The notes beneath the pieces are model-generated. The model did not search any database, was not told where the DNA came from, and saw nothing but the letters and a program-made list of their open reading frames with translations. DNA of 64,000 nt. It comes from an uncultured Dokdonia sp. (GTDB taxonomy: Bacteria; Bacteroidota; Bacteroidia; Flavobacteriales; Flavobacteriaceae). Each line of letters starts with the position of its first letter. The first letter of the stretch is position 1. Of the stretch, positions 7,606 to 15,597 are shown one piece after another. A program made the position numbers and the translations under genes. The stretch spans positions 113,574 to 177,573 of the forward strand of contig NZ_CANLNH010000010.1 in the NCBI RefSeq assembly GCF_947492535.1, written 5' to 3'.

Positions 7606-8402
7606 ATCCAGAGGAAGAAAATACATATATAGAAAACTATTTATTAGGCAAATTACCTCAAGAAGAAGAGATTGCTGTACAAAAACGGTTGTCTGATGAT
7701 ATACGCTTTCGCGAAAGCGTACTCTTGCAGAAACAACTTCTTGAATCACTCTCTGAAAATTCATGGAGCTATGCTAAACATGTAGATGCAAAACGTCTCA
7801 ATGAGTATGAGAAATTATATAAAAGCGAGGAAACAGCAAAGCTAAAAACAACCATAACACAAGCGCAAAGCAATTATCAAAATAGTGCTTCAAAAAATAA
7901 ACGATCTTGGGTATACTATATAAGTGCTGCTCTTATAGCAATCATGATAGGTATAGCTGTATTGATGCCAAAAAAGCAAAATTCTCAAGAACTATATGTA
8001 GATTATTATGAAACTTCAGACATACCATCATTAGTATCGCGTGGAGGTGAAGATGATACCTCACTTATAGATGCCGAGCGTTATTTTGAAGAAGGTAATT
8101 ACAATAAAGTACTTACTATTCTTACACCTAAAGTAGCAACGGTTACAAAAAACAAAGCAAGTATACTCCTTTACAAAGGGATTTCAGAAATGGAATTAAA
8201 TCAATTTGAAAAAGCACATGCTACCTTTGATCAACTTAGTACTAGTGATTTGATTGATGCACCTATGGCAATATGGTATAAGGCATTATTGTATTTAAAA
8301 ATGGATGACTCTGAAAATGCAAAAGTGTTACTTAGACAAATTACTATGTCTTCTACTAATTATAAATATACCGAAGCAAAAGAGCTATTAGAACAATTAT
8401 AA
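7602..8402 (+). CDS. Single-pass TPR protein, probable anti-sigma factor, copy A
   Basis: The protein has 266 residues. Residues 1-100 are cytoplasmic, and the first 40 (YIENYLLGKLPQEEEI region) resemble the N-terminus of anti-sigma factors and FecR-like proteins, without zinc-binding His and Cys. A membrane helix spans about 103-122. Residues about 155-266 outside the membrane form TPR-like repeats. Just after the helix is LYVDYYETSDIPSLVSR, strongly kept in the paralogue at 15597 and therefore a candidate protease or partner site. Coupling to the sigma gene supports an anti-sigma role. A palindrome copy encodes IRFRES near residue 35. Release by the CHAT protease is a hypothesis. Confidence 0.75.
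   Translation: MNPEEENTYIENYLLGKLPQEEEIAVQKRLSDDIRFRESVLLQKQLLESLSENSWSYAKHVDAKRLNEYEKLYKSEETAKLKTTITQAQSNYQNSASKNKRSWVYYISAALIAIMIGIAVLMPKKQNSQELYVDYYETSDIPSLVSRGGEDDTSLIDAERYFEEGNYNKVLTILTPKVATVTKNKASILLYKGISEMELNQFEKAHATFDQLSTSDLIDAPMAIWYKALLYLKMDDSENAKVLLRQITMSSTNYKYTEAKELLEQL
7702..7721. repeat. 20-bp palindrome inside the anti-sigma-like gene
   Basis: TACGCTTTCGCGAAAGCGTA, a full perfect copy, read as IRFRESV in the anti-sigma-like protein. Confidence 0.95.
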
Positions 8403-8467
8403 TTTCAACAACAATTTGTTGATTTTTAGATAGATACTCTTAAAAAAAAATATTTTTTCTTTTTTAG

Positions 8468-8496
8468 GGGTAAGAAATATTGTTGTCTGGAACATA
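8468..8496 (+). promoter_or_regulatory. Candidate ECF promoter of the second VKOR fusion gene
   Basis: GGGTAAGAAAT, seven bases, then TCTGGAACATA, ending 14 bases before the ATG at 8511. The same two boxes with the same seven-base gap precede the lipoprotein gene at 14365 (TCTAGAACATA). This matches the layout of ECF sigma promoters, so one of the two local sigma factors is the likely reader. Confidence 0.6.
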
Positions 8497-8510
8497 TAGG
8501 TGTTTACAAA

Positions 8511-10112
8511 ATGCATCTAAGTATGGACGAATTAGTTTTTCGGCTTTTAACAATATCACAAATCACTTCATTCTCAAAAGAAGATATCTATCTTCAGTTA
8601 CTATCTCATGCTGATTTTCCAAGTATTAGAGCGATTACAGATACATTAGATTATTTTGAAATTGAAAATATTGCAGCGAATGTTCCAAAAGATGCATTGT
8701 CACAACTTCCAAAATTATTTTTAGCGCTTGTTGAAAAAGAAGGAGAGACAGAATTAGTATTAGTAAAGCAATTACAAAAAAGAGTTCAAATAAGAACTAT
8801 CCAGAATAAAAAGCAGCAGCTTTCAATTCAAGAATTCTCTTCTCAATGGACAGGGACTATCATAGCAATAGAGCAAGAAGAGAAAACAACAGTATCCGTA
8901 TTTAAATTGCCTGATTTTACGCCAATAGCACTGGTAAGTACATTCGTATTTGCTGTTGTAACTGCTTTGCTATTCATACCATCAATAACATATATCATAT
9001 ATGTTTTTCTTACCCTAGTAGGAGGTTTTGTAAGCTATTTGATTAGTAAAGAAAGTATAGGTGTTAAAGATGCTATTACATCAAAAGTGTGTAATGCATT
9101 ATCATCAAAAATAGATAGTTGCAGGACTGTTATTACATCAAAAGAAGGAAGAGTCAACAAAGCGTTTGGTTTGGGAGACGCTTCACTAATCTACTTTTCA
9201 AGTTTATTTTTTACAATAGTTTTTTTAGGGGTTCACACGAGTATTTTATTAGCAATATCCATAGGATCATTGCCTATAGTAGTGTACTCTATATATCTTC
9301 AGAAGGCACGCATAAAGCAGTGGTGCGGTTTATGTTTGTTGACTTCTGTAGTATTAATATCCCAATTTGGAACATTATTAAGAATGTTTTCAGGTTGGGA
9401 TTTTTCTTTGTCTTATGCTTTTAAACTACTTGTTTTAAATATGATGCTGACCTTTTTATGGGCATACATAAAACCTATAATAGTAAAGAATAAAGAATTG
9501 CTTATAACAAAGAAAAATTATTTCTCTTTTAAAAGAAACAAAACCTTCTTTACAGCAGCACTTCAAGAGGATGCCATTACAAATATGCAGACCCTTCCTA
9601 AAAAAGCACAACTGTATTTTGGAAATAGAGAGGCTCCTATACAAATAACCGCATATAGCAATCCATTATGTGGGTATTGTGTTGCTGCATTTGAATTATA
9701 CGATAGATTATTAACGCAATTCCCAAAAGATGTAGGAATACAATTGATTTTTAATACCCCAAATGATCCTGAAAATCCATCTACAGAAATTGCAAAACAA
9801 GTCCTAGAAATCTATCATAAAGACTCAAGAAAAGGTTTTGAAGCATTAAAGGATTGGTTCTTAGATAGAGATGTGCAACGCTGGCAAGAAATTTATGGAT
9901 ATGGAAACTCAATGCTTTTGATGGATGATCGTATCCTAGAAATGCATCGTGATCTAGCAATTCAAAATAATATTCATTATACACCAGAAACATTAATTGG
10001 AAATCAAAAGTTTCCTAAAAAATATTATGAATATGAAGATCTCTTGCTTTTTGTTGAGGAGATAAAAGAGTCATCAAATTTAAAAATAAAACAAAGTGTA
10101 GAAGTTTTATGA
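8511..10112 (+). CDS. C39-like / VKOR / thioredoxin fusion oxidoreductase, paralogue
   Basis: The protein has 533 residues and the same three-part layout as the 1462-3081 product. The N-terminal 120 residues (SHADFPSIRAITDTL region) have a C39-like pattern without catalytic Cys or His. A polytopic VKOR domain carries C272-G-L-C275 and a loop with two Cys, and a DsbA/thioredoxin domain carries C387-G-Y-C390. It should form disulfides in exported proteins, passing electrons to quinone. It follows the sigma/anti-sigma pair and precedes two Cys-rich peptide genes. It has its own GGGTAAG-type promoter and a hairpin terminator. The two copies differ widely in sequence, so each may serve its own peptides. 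Confidence 0.85.
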   Translation: MHLSMDELVFRLLTISQITSFSKEDIYLQLLSHADFPSIRAITDTLDYFEIENIAANVPKDALSQLPKLFLALVEKEGETELVLVKQLQKRVQIRTIQNKKQQLSIQEFSSQWTGTIIAIEQEEKTTVSVFKLPDFTPIALVSTFVFAVVTALLFIPSITYIIYVFLTLVGGFVSYLISKESIGVKDAITSKVCNALSSKIDSCRTVITSKEGRVNKAFGLGDASLIYFSSLFFTIVFLGVHTSILLAISIGSLPIVVYSIYLQKARIKQWCGLCLLTSVVLISQFGTLLRMFSGWDFSLSYAFKLLVLNMMLTFLWAYIKPIIVKNKELLITKKNYFSFKRNKTFFTAALQEDAITNMQTLPKKAQLYFGNREAPIQITAYSNPLCGYCVAAFELYDRLLTQFPKDVGIQLIFNTPNDPENPSTEIAKQVLEIYHKDSRKGFEALKDWFLDRDVQRWQEIYGYGNSMLLMDDRILEMHRDLAIQNNIHYTPETLIGNQKFPKKYYEYEDLLLFVEEIKESSNLKIKQSVEVL

Positions 10113-10117
10113 AAATA

Positions 10118-10148
10118 AAAGAGCCTAGCGGTAACTAGACTCTTTAAA
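10118..10148 (+). terminator. Hairpin terminator after the second VKOR gene
   Basis: AAAGAGCCTAG pairs with CTAGACTCTTT (one mismatch) over a six-base loop, immediately after the stop at 10112. Confidence 0.65.
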
Positions 10149-10150
10149 CA

Positions 10151-10197
10151 TTCTTGCAAGGATAGACACAAACTGTGAGTGTCTCAAAATGTTCACG
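10151..10197 (+). promoter_or_regulatory. Peptide-gene upstream element, copy A
   Basis: TTCTTGCAAGGATAGACACA, then AACTGTGAGTGTCTC and TGTTCAC. AGACAC (10164) and GTGTCT (10179) form an inverted repeat with a nine-base spacer. It lies about 30 bases before the ATG at 10226. Three related copies precede other peptide genes. Confidence 0.65.
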
Positions 10198-10225
10198 GTA
10201 AAATTAATTATTAAATTTTACAATT

Positions 10226-10387
10226 ATGTTAAAAAACATTTTAGAATTAACGGGAACTTTAGAATTAAAAAAAGAAGCGCAAAAAACAATTAACGGAGGA
10301 GCAAGCAGAGAATGTAATAAACCACCAATTTGTCCTGTAGGGGCTGTATGGGATGCATATCAGTGTAGATGTCTTACTGACTGCTAA
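10226..10387 (+). CDS. Double-glycine leader, five-Cys short peptide
   Basis: The product has 53 residues, the shortest intact member of the group. The leader MLKNILELTGTLELKKEAQ ends in GG at residues 24-25. The mature part is 28 residues with Cys at 30, 36, 47, 49 and 53 and a CRC motif. The odd Cys number means either one free thiol or a dimer. A conserved inverted repeat lies upstream and a clear terminator downstream, so it is a single-gene unit placed right after the second VKOR fusion gene. The activity is unknown; a secreted disulfide-bonded peptide is the most likely product. Confidence 0.7.
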   Translation: MLKNILELTGTLELKKEAQKTINGGASRECNKPPICPVGAVWDAYQCRCLTDC

Positions 10388-10417
10388 AAACATGTCATTA
10401 TTCATGATATAGTAATG

Positions 10418-10451
10418 GAGTAAGCGGGTTTAGACTTGCTTACTCTTTATT
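10418..10451 (+). terminator. Hairpin terminator after the 10226 peptide gene
   Basis: GAGTAAGC pairs with GCTTACTC around a 12-base loop, followed by TTTATT. Confidence 0.7.
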
Positions 10452-10748
10452 AAAACATGTTGTCTTTTATATATGTAGCAAATGTTTCTATTATGATACT
10501 TACGCTTCTTGCGTTACGATAGAAATAAATACTAACATCATATTTAGGTAATTCAGAATTCTTCTTATAAATCTTAAAAAGGAAGTAGGCGAGTACTTTT
10601 TACAAGTTATATGTCTACTAAAATTAAGAGTATATAGTTTAATGACTGTGTGTCAGATCATTTTAATCACTAATAGTACAAAACGAATACCCTGTACATT
10701 CTGATTGGTTTAAATTGCTATGAACGAGATTTAAGCATAGAATTCATA

Positions 10749-10788
10749 AAGGAAGACATAGGCTGTGAGTGTCTTTAAGTGTTCATGG
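10749..10788 (+). promoter_or_regulatory. Peptide-gene upstream element, copy D
   Basis: AAAGGAAGACATAGGCTGTG, then AGTGTCTTTAAGTGTTCATG. The arms here are AAGACA and TGTCTT, so two arm positions differ from the other copies yet pairing is kept. This compensatory pattern favours a paired structure or a symmetric protein site. Confidence 0.6.
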
Positions 10789-10815
10789 CATTGTTAATTA
10801 TTAAATTTTACAATT

Positions 10816-11058
10816 ATGTTAAAAAACATTTTAAATCTAGAAGGAGCTCAACAATTAAATAAAACAGAGCAAAAAAGTATTAAAGGTGGAGTCTTTACTA
10901 TCGGAGGTGTACCTATTGGTTCTACTTGTGATTATAATTCATTGCAAGCGTGTTTAAACGTATGTACAGCTCCAGGCACAAGTTGTGCGGCTTGTGCAGA
11001 TACAAATGCTACACCAGGAACCTACGAATGTAGAGCAGGTGGCTTTACAATTGGATAA
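10816..11058 (+). CDS. Double-glycine leader, six-Cys peptide with repeated FTIGG ends
   Basis: The product has 80 residues. The leader MLKNILNLEGAQQLNKTEQ ends in GG at 24-25. The 55-residue mature part has six Cys, a CAAC motif, and the sequence FTIGG at its start, which returns as GGFTIG at its end. It is preceded by the conserved inverted repeat and followed by a terminator shared with the convergent CHAT gene. The terminal repeat is not found in the other peptides here and might align the two ends of the chain. Function unknown. Confidence 0.75.
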   Translation: MLKNILNLEGAQQLNKTEQKSIKGGVFTIGGVPIGSTCDYNSLQACLNVCTAPGTSCAACADTNATPGTYECRAGGFTIG

Positions 11059-11080
11059 TTGTTTGTTATAGTATGTTAGG

Positions 11081-11112
11081 AAAGGGTAGGTTTTAATTGC
11101 CTATCCTTTTTA
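11081..11112. terminator. Hairpin between convergent genes
   Basis: AAAGGGTAGG pairs with CCTATCCTTT (one G-T pair) over a nine-base loop, followed by TTTTT on the plus strand. It can serve the peptide gene on the plus strand; the CHAT gene on the minus strand ends at 11117, just beyond it. Confidence 0.65.
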
Positions 11113-11116
11113 ACTT

Positions 11117-13828
11117 TTAATGCAATGGTTGTTTTTTACGCTTTCGCGAAAGCAAAAGAAGCAATACTATAATAAGACTACCTACAATGATATAATACCA
11201 AAACCAATCTTTTTGTGGTAAGGGGTCCGTGTCTCCAATTAAAACTAATGAAGCCCAATAATAAGGTGCTACTTCAGATCCAGTGTGGTTTTTTAAGTAA
11301 TCGAGTTTTGCTTGATGTAAAGAAGAAGATTTAGAGGCACCCTCTTGTAAATTTTTATAAAAGGCGTCTACAATATATTGTGTAGACTTATCGTCTACAT
11401 TCCATAACGAAGAAATAGTACTTTGTGCGCCTCCATAAAAAAAGCCTCTAGCAAGACTCATGGTCCCTTCTCCAACGACCATTTCTCCTGCATTAGAATT
11501 ACATGCACTTAGCATGACAAGAGAAGCATTGTTTTGACGTAAACTAATGTCGTCTAGAAAAAGTTTACCATCGCTAAAAGCAATCCAAGGAGCAATAGAA
11601 TCATTGGCATCTGCATGTGTAGCTAGATGAATCAGGTTTGATTTTCCTAATTCATTAAAGAAAGCTTCTTGAGAAGCTTCCTGTTTAGAAAATATATGCC
11701 CATTAAAATAGGAGTCTAATGATGCTGTTTCTTTACTACTTTCTGTAAGCTTTGGTAAATTGAGATTGGTAAACTCTACTGGAGCAAATGCAGAAAAAGT
11801 AGTGTTGGTATTTAGGATATTATTTCTATTAATCTCATGAAATGCGTAATTGTATTTATACCCTATTTTATGATGATATATGAGGTAGTCATTCTCAGAA
11901 GTGTTTGGAGATACTATAAGGCTTTCAAAAGGAATTTTACTCAAATAATCGTCAGGTATGATCGTAAGCTCTTTAGACTCTATGAGAGATCTTACAGAAG
12001 GCGGAAATAATGTTTTATACACCTCATAAGACAATTGTTGATACGTTTTAATATCCTTCTCAGTTTTAAAAGGAATGGTGTTTTTTAAAAGCAATTTTTC
12101 TACTTTTAAAGCAAAATCTTGAAGTTTTTCTATAGGAAAGAAAACAGCTTCCTTTTTTGTAATCACAATACCATATCCAGTATTTGTATTAGGGTAAATA
12201 CCAAACCCATCATCACTAGCGATATGATACTCTAAAAGAGCGTGAGAAGGATCTATTTGTTGTTGGATTTCAGCAATAGAGAGACTACTTAATGTATATG
12301 AAATAGTATTGTCAGATGATAGGTTTATTTTTTTTCGAACTTTTTCTAAGGAGTCTATCGTTTCTTTAAGGAGTGAAATATCATTGGTTCCATCTCTTTG
12401 TAAACTTTTAATTTTATTTTGTAATGTTCGTTCTGTAAGAATGAGTTGCTCTGGGACATTTAATTTTTGAGCACGCTTGATACGATGAATTTCTTCAGAT
12501 AATAATAGGGATTTATTTTTTTCCATAAAGTTTAATCCCGTTTCTATATCATTAGCAGCTAGACAGGCTCTAAGCGCTCTTGTATAGACTTCTGCAGCTT
12601 CTTTACGCCAGATAAACTTTGAAGAAGTAAGTTTGTTTTGAGATTGGTATAAATCAAATGTATAATCTGTGAGTTTATAATAGGTTAGTGCACTGTCAAG
12701 TAATGTCTTGTTTTGAGTGGTTTCACTTTTTAAATGATAAGTTTGCGCGATGCGACTTAAAATAGACCATAAATTTCCATCGTTAAGGTGTTCTTTTATA
12801 CGTTCTTTTTTTTCATCTAGTGATAGTTGGTCAAATCGATAGCCTGTTAAGTATTTTAAAGAAGTATATAGTTGATCTATAGCTATGTCATGGTTTCCTA
12901 GATGAGTATTGTTTAGCCCTAGATTTGCGTAAATAAAAGATTTGGTGTCTTTATTTCTATTAGTGAGGTATTTCAATCCTTCTTCAAGGTAGTTTATAGA
13001 TTTCTTGGGGTTGGCTACATCATAAAGAATAGCAAAATCATTATAGATATTTGCTACTTTGTTGGAGTCATTTTCTTTTTTTGCAAGTTGTAATGCTTTG
13101 TTAATGTGTATTCTACCTTTTAGAGTATCTCGAATACTATATTCTGAGTAATAGATGCCTAAAACTCTTTGTATATCTATTTTTGTTGCAATATCTATGG
13201 GAATATGTTTGCTAATGCTATCTGCAAATAATAAGTTTTTTAGATTTTTTTCTTGAGCTCTTATCGTGTTTTTTTTCACATAAGCATTAGATGCCTTTAT
13301 ATAATTTTGAAGTAGGTTGGTATAATCTTTTCTTTTTTTTAAAATATTTGCAGCAATCTCAAAGTTGAGTATTGCCGTTTCAAAATCACTTAAATGATAA
13401 TGGCTAAATCCTATAGTTTGATATGCTCGATATATTCTAGCATCTTCAGGAGCAACTTCTATCGCCTTTTTATTATAATGAACACTTTCTTCATAATTAT
13501 TAATAGCGAAATGTAAGCTTCCTAATTTTCGCCATTTTGCAGATAGGTTTATTCTACTAGAAGGAGTGTGGTATTTTATAGAAAGAGGTAGTACTGCTAT
13601 AGCTTCAGCAGTTCTACCTCTTTTATGATGCCAGTTTGTGTATCTGTAGCTTACAGCTTCAACATTTGCCGAATCTTTTTTAAGGATTCCTTGCTGTAAT
13701 AATGAGTCTATTTTTCTAGCTTTTTCGGCATCTGAAACACTTAGTTTTTTTATATCATTATAGACACTAATTTGAGAGAAACTAATGAAAGAACTTAATG
13801 AAAAAAAAAATAAGAGTATGTATTTCAA
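11117..13828 (-). CDS. Periplasmic TPR-CHAT caspase-like protease, copy B
   Basis: The protein has 903 residues with a clear signal peptide (MKYILLFFFSLSSFISFS, likely cut before Q). TPR-like repeats fill about 60-400, a coiled coil about 440-510, and a CHAT domain about 600-865 with HLATH (734-738) and SACN (C776), the predicted catalytic pair. A membrane helix near 877-893 is followed by RKRKKQ, so the whole protein should lie in the periplasm, tethered at the C-terminus. It follows lipoprotein 13850-14365 by 21 bases and is convergent with the peptide genes. CHAT proteins are caspase/separase-like peptidases often activated through TPR contacts. A palindrome copy encodes LSRKR in its tail. 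Confidence 0.88.
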   Translation of the reverse strand: MKYILLFFFSLSSFISFSQISVYNDIKKLSVSDAEKARKIDSLLQQGILKKDSANVEAVSYRYTNWHHKRGRTAEAIAVLPLSIKYHTPSSRINLSAKWRKLGSLHFAINNYEESVHYNKKAIEVAPEDARIYRAYQTIGFSHYHLSDFETAILNFEIAANILKKRKDYTNLLQNYIKASNAYVKKNTIRAQEKNLKNLLFADSISKHIPIDIATKIDIQRVLGIYYSEYSIRDTLKGRIHINKALQLAKKENDSNKVANIYNDFAILYDVANPKKSINYLEEGLKYLTNRNKDTKSFIYANLGLNNTHLGNHDIAIDQLYTSLKYLTGYRFDQLSLDEKKERIKEHLNDGNLWSILSRIAQTYHLKSETTQNKTLLDSALTYYKLTDYTFDLYQSQNKLTSSKFIWRKEAAEVYTRALRACLAANDIETGLNFMEKNKSLLLSEEIHRIKRAQKLNVPEQLILTERTLQNKIKSLQRDGTNDISLLKETIDSLEKVRKKINLSSDNTISYTLSSLSIAEIQQQIDPSHALLEYHIASDDGFGIYPNTNTGYGIVITKKEAVFFPIEKLQDFALKVEKLLLKNTIPFKTEKDIKTYQQLSYEVYKTLFPPSVRSLIESKELTIIPDDYLSKIPFESLIVSPNTSENDYLIYHHKIGYKYNYAFHEINRNNILNTNTTFSAFAPVEFTNLNLPKLTESSKETASLDSYFNGHIFSKQEASQEAFFNELGKSNLIHLATHADANDSIAPWIAFSDGKLFLDDISLRQNNASLVMLSACNSNAGEMVVGEGTMSLARGFFYGGAQSTISSLWNVDDKSTQYIVDAFYKNLQEGASKSSSLHQAKLDYLKNHTGSEVAPYYWASLVLIGDTDPLPQKDWFWYYIIVGSLIIVLLLLLSRKRKKQPLH
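11138..11153. repeat. Palindrome core in the tail of CHAT copy B
   Basis: ACGCTTTCGCGAAAGC. It is read in a third frame, giving LSRKR, in the positively charged tail after the membrane helix. Confidence 0.9.
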
Positions 13829-13849
13829 CTTTTTGAAAATGATTTATTT

Positions 13850-14365
13850 TTAATCTTGATCTTCTTCATTTGCAGTACTAGGGTTAGTATCAACAGCAGC
13901 TCGTACTGAGTCTCCTTTACAACCACTTCTATCATCGTTATTATTTGCATGATTAAAAATCCATAACTCTGTGTTTGTCTCAGGAAACGCCCCTATAGAA
14001 GTTATGAGTGCATGGCTTTGTTGAAATGCGAGTCTAACACGTGATCGTACTTCTAAAACGATAATAGGATCATTAATTCCATTTAGTTCAGCATCTCCAA
14101 TCCAAAAAATTTGAAAATTTTCTTGTTCACAATCTCCTCTTCTTGAAAAGAAGCCATTTCTTGATTGTGATTGTACCTCATCTTGCTTTTGTATCTGAAT
14201 GAGTGCGTTTAATTCTTCATGAGATACACTTTTAAATTCTAATTGACTTTCGATACTTTGAGTTTCATCCAATTCATCATTAGAAGTACTACAGCTAAAC
14301 AATAATAGTGTGAGAGTAAAGCATAAAATATATGCTAGGGACTGTCTTTTAAATAATAGTTTCAT
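13850..14365 (-). CDS. Small lipoprotein upstream of CHAT copy B
   Basis: The protein has 171 residues, with a signal peptide ending LLLFS before lipobox Cys C25 and an acidic, Ser-rich start to the mature part (STSNDELDE). The stretch ALITSIGAFPETNTELWIF resembles MVSIT...AEIWHV of the two lipoproteins before CHAT copy A, and the gene holds the same position, so I treat it as their diverged equivalent. The last 10 residues are very acidic. A GGGTAAG-type promoter stands upstream, so a local ECF sigma probably controls this lipoprotein/CHAT unit. Family not recognised. Confidence 0.7.
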   Translation of the reverse strand: MKLLFKRQSLAYILCFTLTLLLFSCSTSNDELDETQSIESQLEFKSVSHEELNALIQIQKQDEVQSQSRNGFFSRRGDCEQENFQIFWIGDAELNGINDPIIVLEVRSRVRLAFQQSHALITSIGAFPETNTELWIFNHANNNDDRSGCKGDSVRAAVDTNPSTANEEDQD

Positions 14366-14392
14366 AGTTTTTAAAATGTTTTATTATACAGC

Positions 14393-14421
14393 TATGTTCT
14401 AGAATGAATAATTTCTTACCC
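14393..14421 (-). promoter_or_regulatory. Candidate ECF promoter of the lipoprotein/CHAT unit B
   Basis: On the minus strand GGGTAAGAAAT, seven bases, then TCTAGAACATA, about 28 bases before the ATG at 14365. It matches the 8468-8496 element in both boxes and spacing, with one base different. Confidence 0.6.
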
Positions 14422-14674
14422 ACCTAATGTTGGCTTTTATGTTTAATAAAGATAAAATCAGTAATAAAGGTCAATAAGAATGACCATTTCGATATCAATT
14501 TTTGTTGTAAAGTAGTAAAATATTATGAAAGTGTAATGTTTCAATGATAAAATCTAATAGTATATAACTGTGTTAAGTTTTAAGTGCATTTTTAATGATT
14601 TGATTATTAGGAGCTAATAGGTGAAGAAGCGCATATGAGAAAAATGATATAGTTAAGCAATAGAATTTACTACG

Positions 14675-14694
14675 TACGCTTTCGCGAAAGCATA
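14675..14694. repeat. 20-bp palindrome, intergenic
   Basis: TACGCTTTCGCGAAAGCATA, one base off the perfect form, between lipoprotein and sigma gene of module B. Confidence 0.9.
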
Positions 14695-15030
14695 ATTTAG
14701 AATAATAATTATAGCTGTTCAAAAGCTTATTCAAAATCGATATACACATTAGCAAAATTATGACTTCAAAATAAAATGGGAATGGATTAATTTTTGAAGC
14801 AATATATAGTCTAATAAGGTGCCTTTTAAAAAACTTAAATTCACTTTCTGAATTTCGAAAGTATTTATTTTCGGAGTATTATATAATGATTAGTGATATC
14901 ATTAGAGAACCTTATATAGCGCTTTGAAAATATTCTTTGTTTTCATAATTATCTTTAAGATTAATATGTTATTTTGTTTTATATTTCAAAAAAAACCATA
15001 ATCGTATCCCTAAAACATCTTTTTTAATTT

Positions 15031-15597
15031 ATGGTTAAAAATAATAAGGTAAATTTTCTTGAAGGATTGCGTACAGGTGATGAAGACATCATTAAAGCAA
15101 TCTACATAGCTATGTTCCCAAAAGTAAGGCATTTTGTGCTTAAAAATGAAGGAACACAACAAGATACAGACGAAGTTTTTCAAAACGCCTTGTATCAATT
15201 AAGCGTGCGTTTAAAGGTGAGTGAGATAGAAATTAAGTCATCTTTTGAAGCTTATTTATTTACGGTTTGTAAAAATTTATGGCGTAAAGAATTAAATTCT
15301 AAAAAAAGATGGGTAAGAAATGAAGAGGTTATTGCACTTAAGAGTGAAGAAAGTAATCATAGTGAAGCTATTATAGCACAAGAACGCTGGGATCTTTTCG
15401 AAGAAAAATTAGAATTATTATCTCCTAATTGCAAGGATTTACTAAAAGACTACTTTAAAAAAGTGTCTTATGACCGTATTGTAAAGAAGTTTAAATATGC
15501 TTCTGAAAATGTAGCTTTTCAGCGTATTTTTAAATGTAAAAAACGTTTAGGAGATTTGATTATGAAAGATAGTAATTACGCAAAACTCAAATCGTAA
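15031..15597 (+). CDS. ECF-type RNA polymerase sigma factor, copy B
   Basis: The protein has 188 residues and lines up with the 7042-7605 product along its length (KSSFEAYLFTVCKNLWRKE in region 2, a helix-turn-helix around YDRIVKKFKYASENVAFQR in region 4). The stop and the next start share one base (TAATG), so the anti-sigma-like gene is coupled. It is divergent from lipoprotein 13850-14365 and CHAT copy B. It probably reads GGGTAAG-type promoters; whether the two local sigma factors share targets cannot be told from sequence. Confidence 0.9.
   Translation: MVKNNKVNFLEGLRTGDEDIIKAIYIAMFPKVRHFVLKNEGTQQDTDEVFQNALYQLSVRLKVSEIEIKSSFEAYLFTVCKNLWRKELNSKKRWVRNEEVIALKSEESNHSEAIIAQERWDLFEEKLELLSPNCKDLLKDYFKKVSYDRIVKKFKYASENVAFQRIFKCKKRLGDLIMKDSNYAKLKS

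Larger units (their letters stand above)
10388..10815. other. Intergenic stretch between two peptide genes
   Basis: These 428 bases hold the terminator at 10418-10451 and the upstream element at 10749-10788. I see no gene or leader motif in the middle, only a loose inverted repeat with TTTCTAT and ATAGAAA near 10479-10510. Confidence 0.6.
14366..15030. other. Intergenic stretch between divergent units of module B
   Basis: No gene is supported in these 665 bases. They contain the GGGTAAG-type promoter at 14393-14421, a palindrome at 14675-14694 and AT-rich DNA that must carry the sigma gene promoter. A 60-codon open frame at 14573-14755 has no gene-like features. Confidence 0.6.

Noticed and set aside
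14573..14755. 60-codon minus-strand ORF
   Set aside because: It has no leader, domain or start signal and includes a palindrome copy; it lies in AT-rich intergenic DNA.
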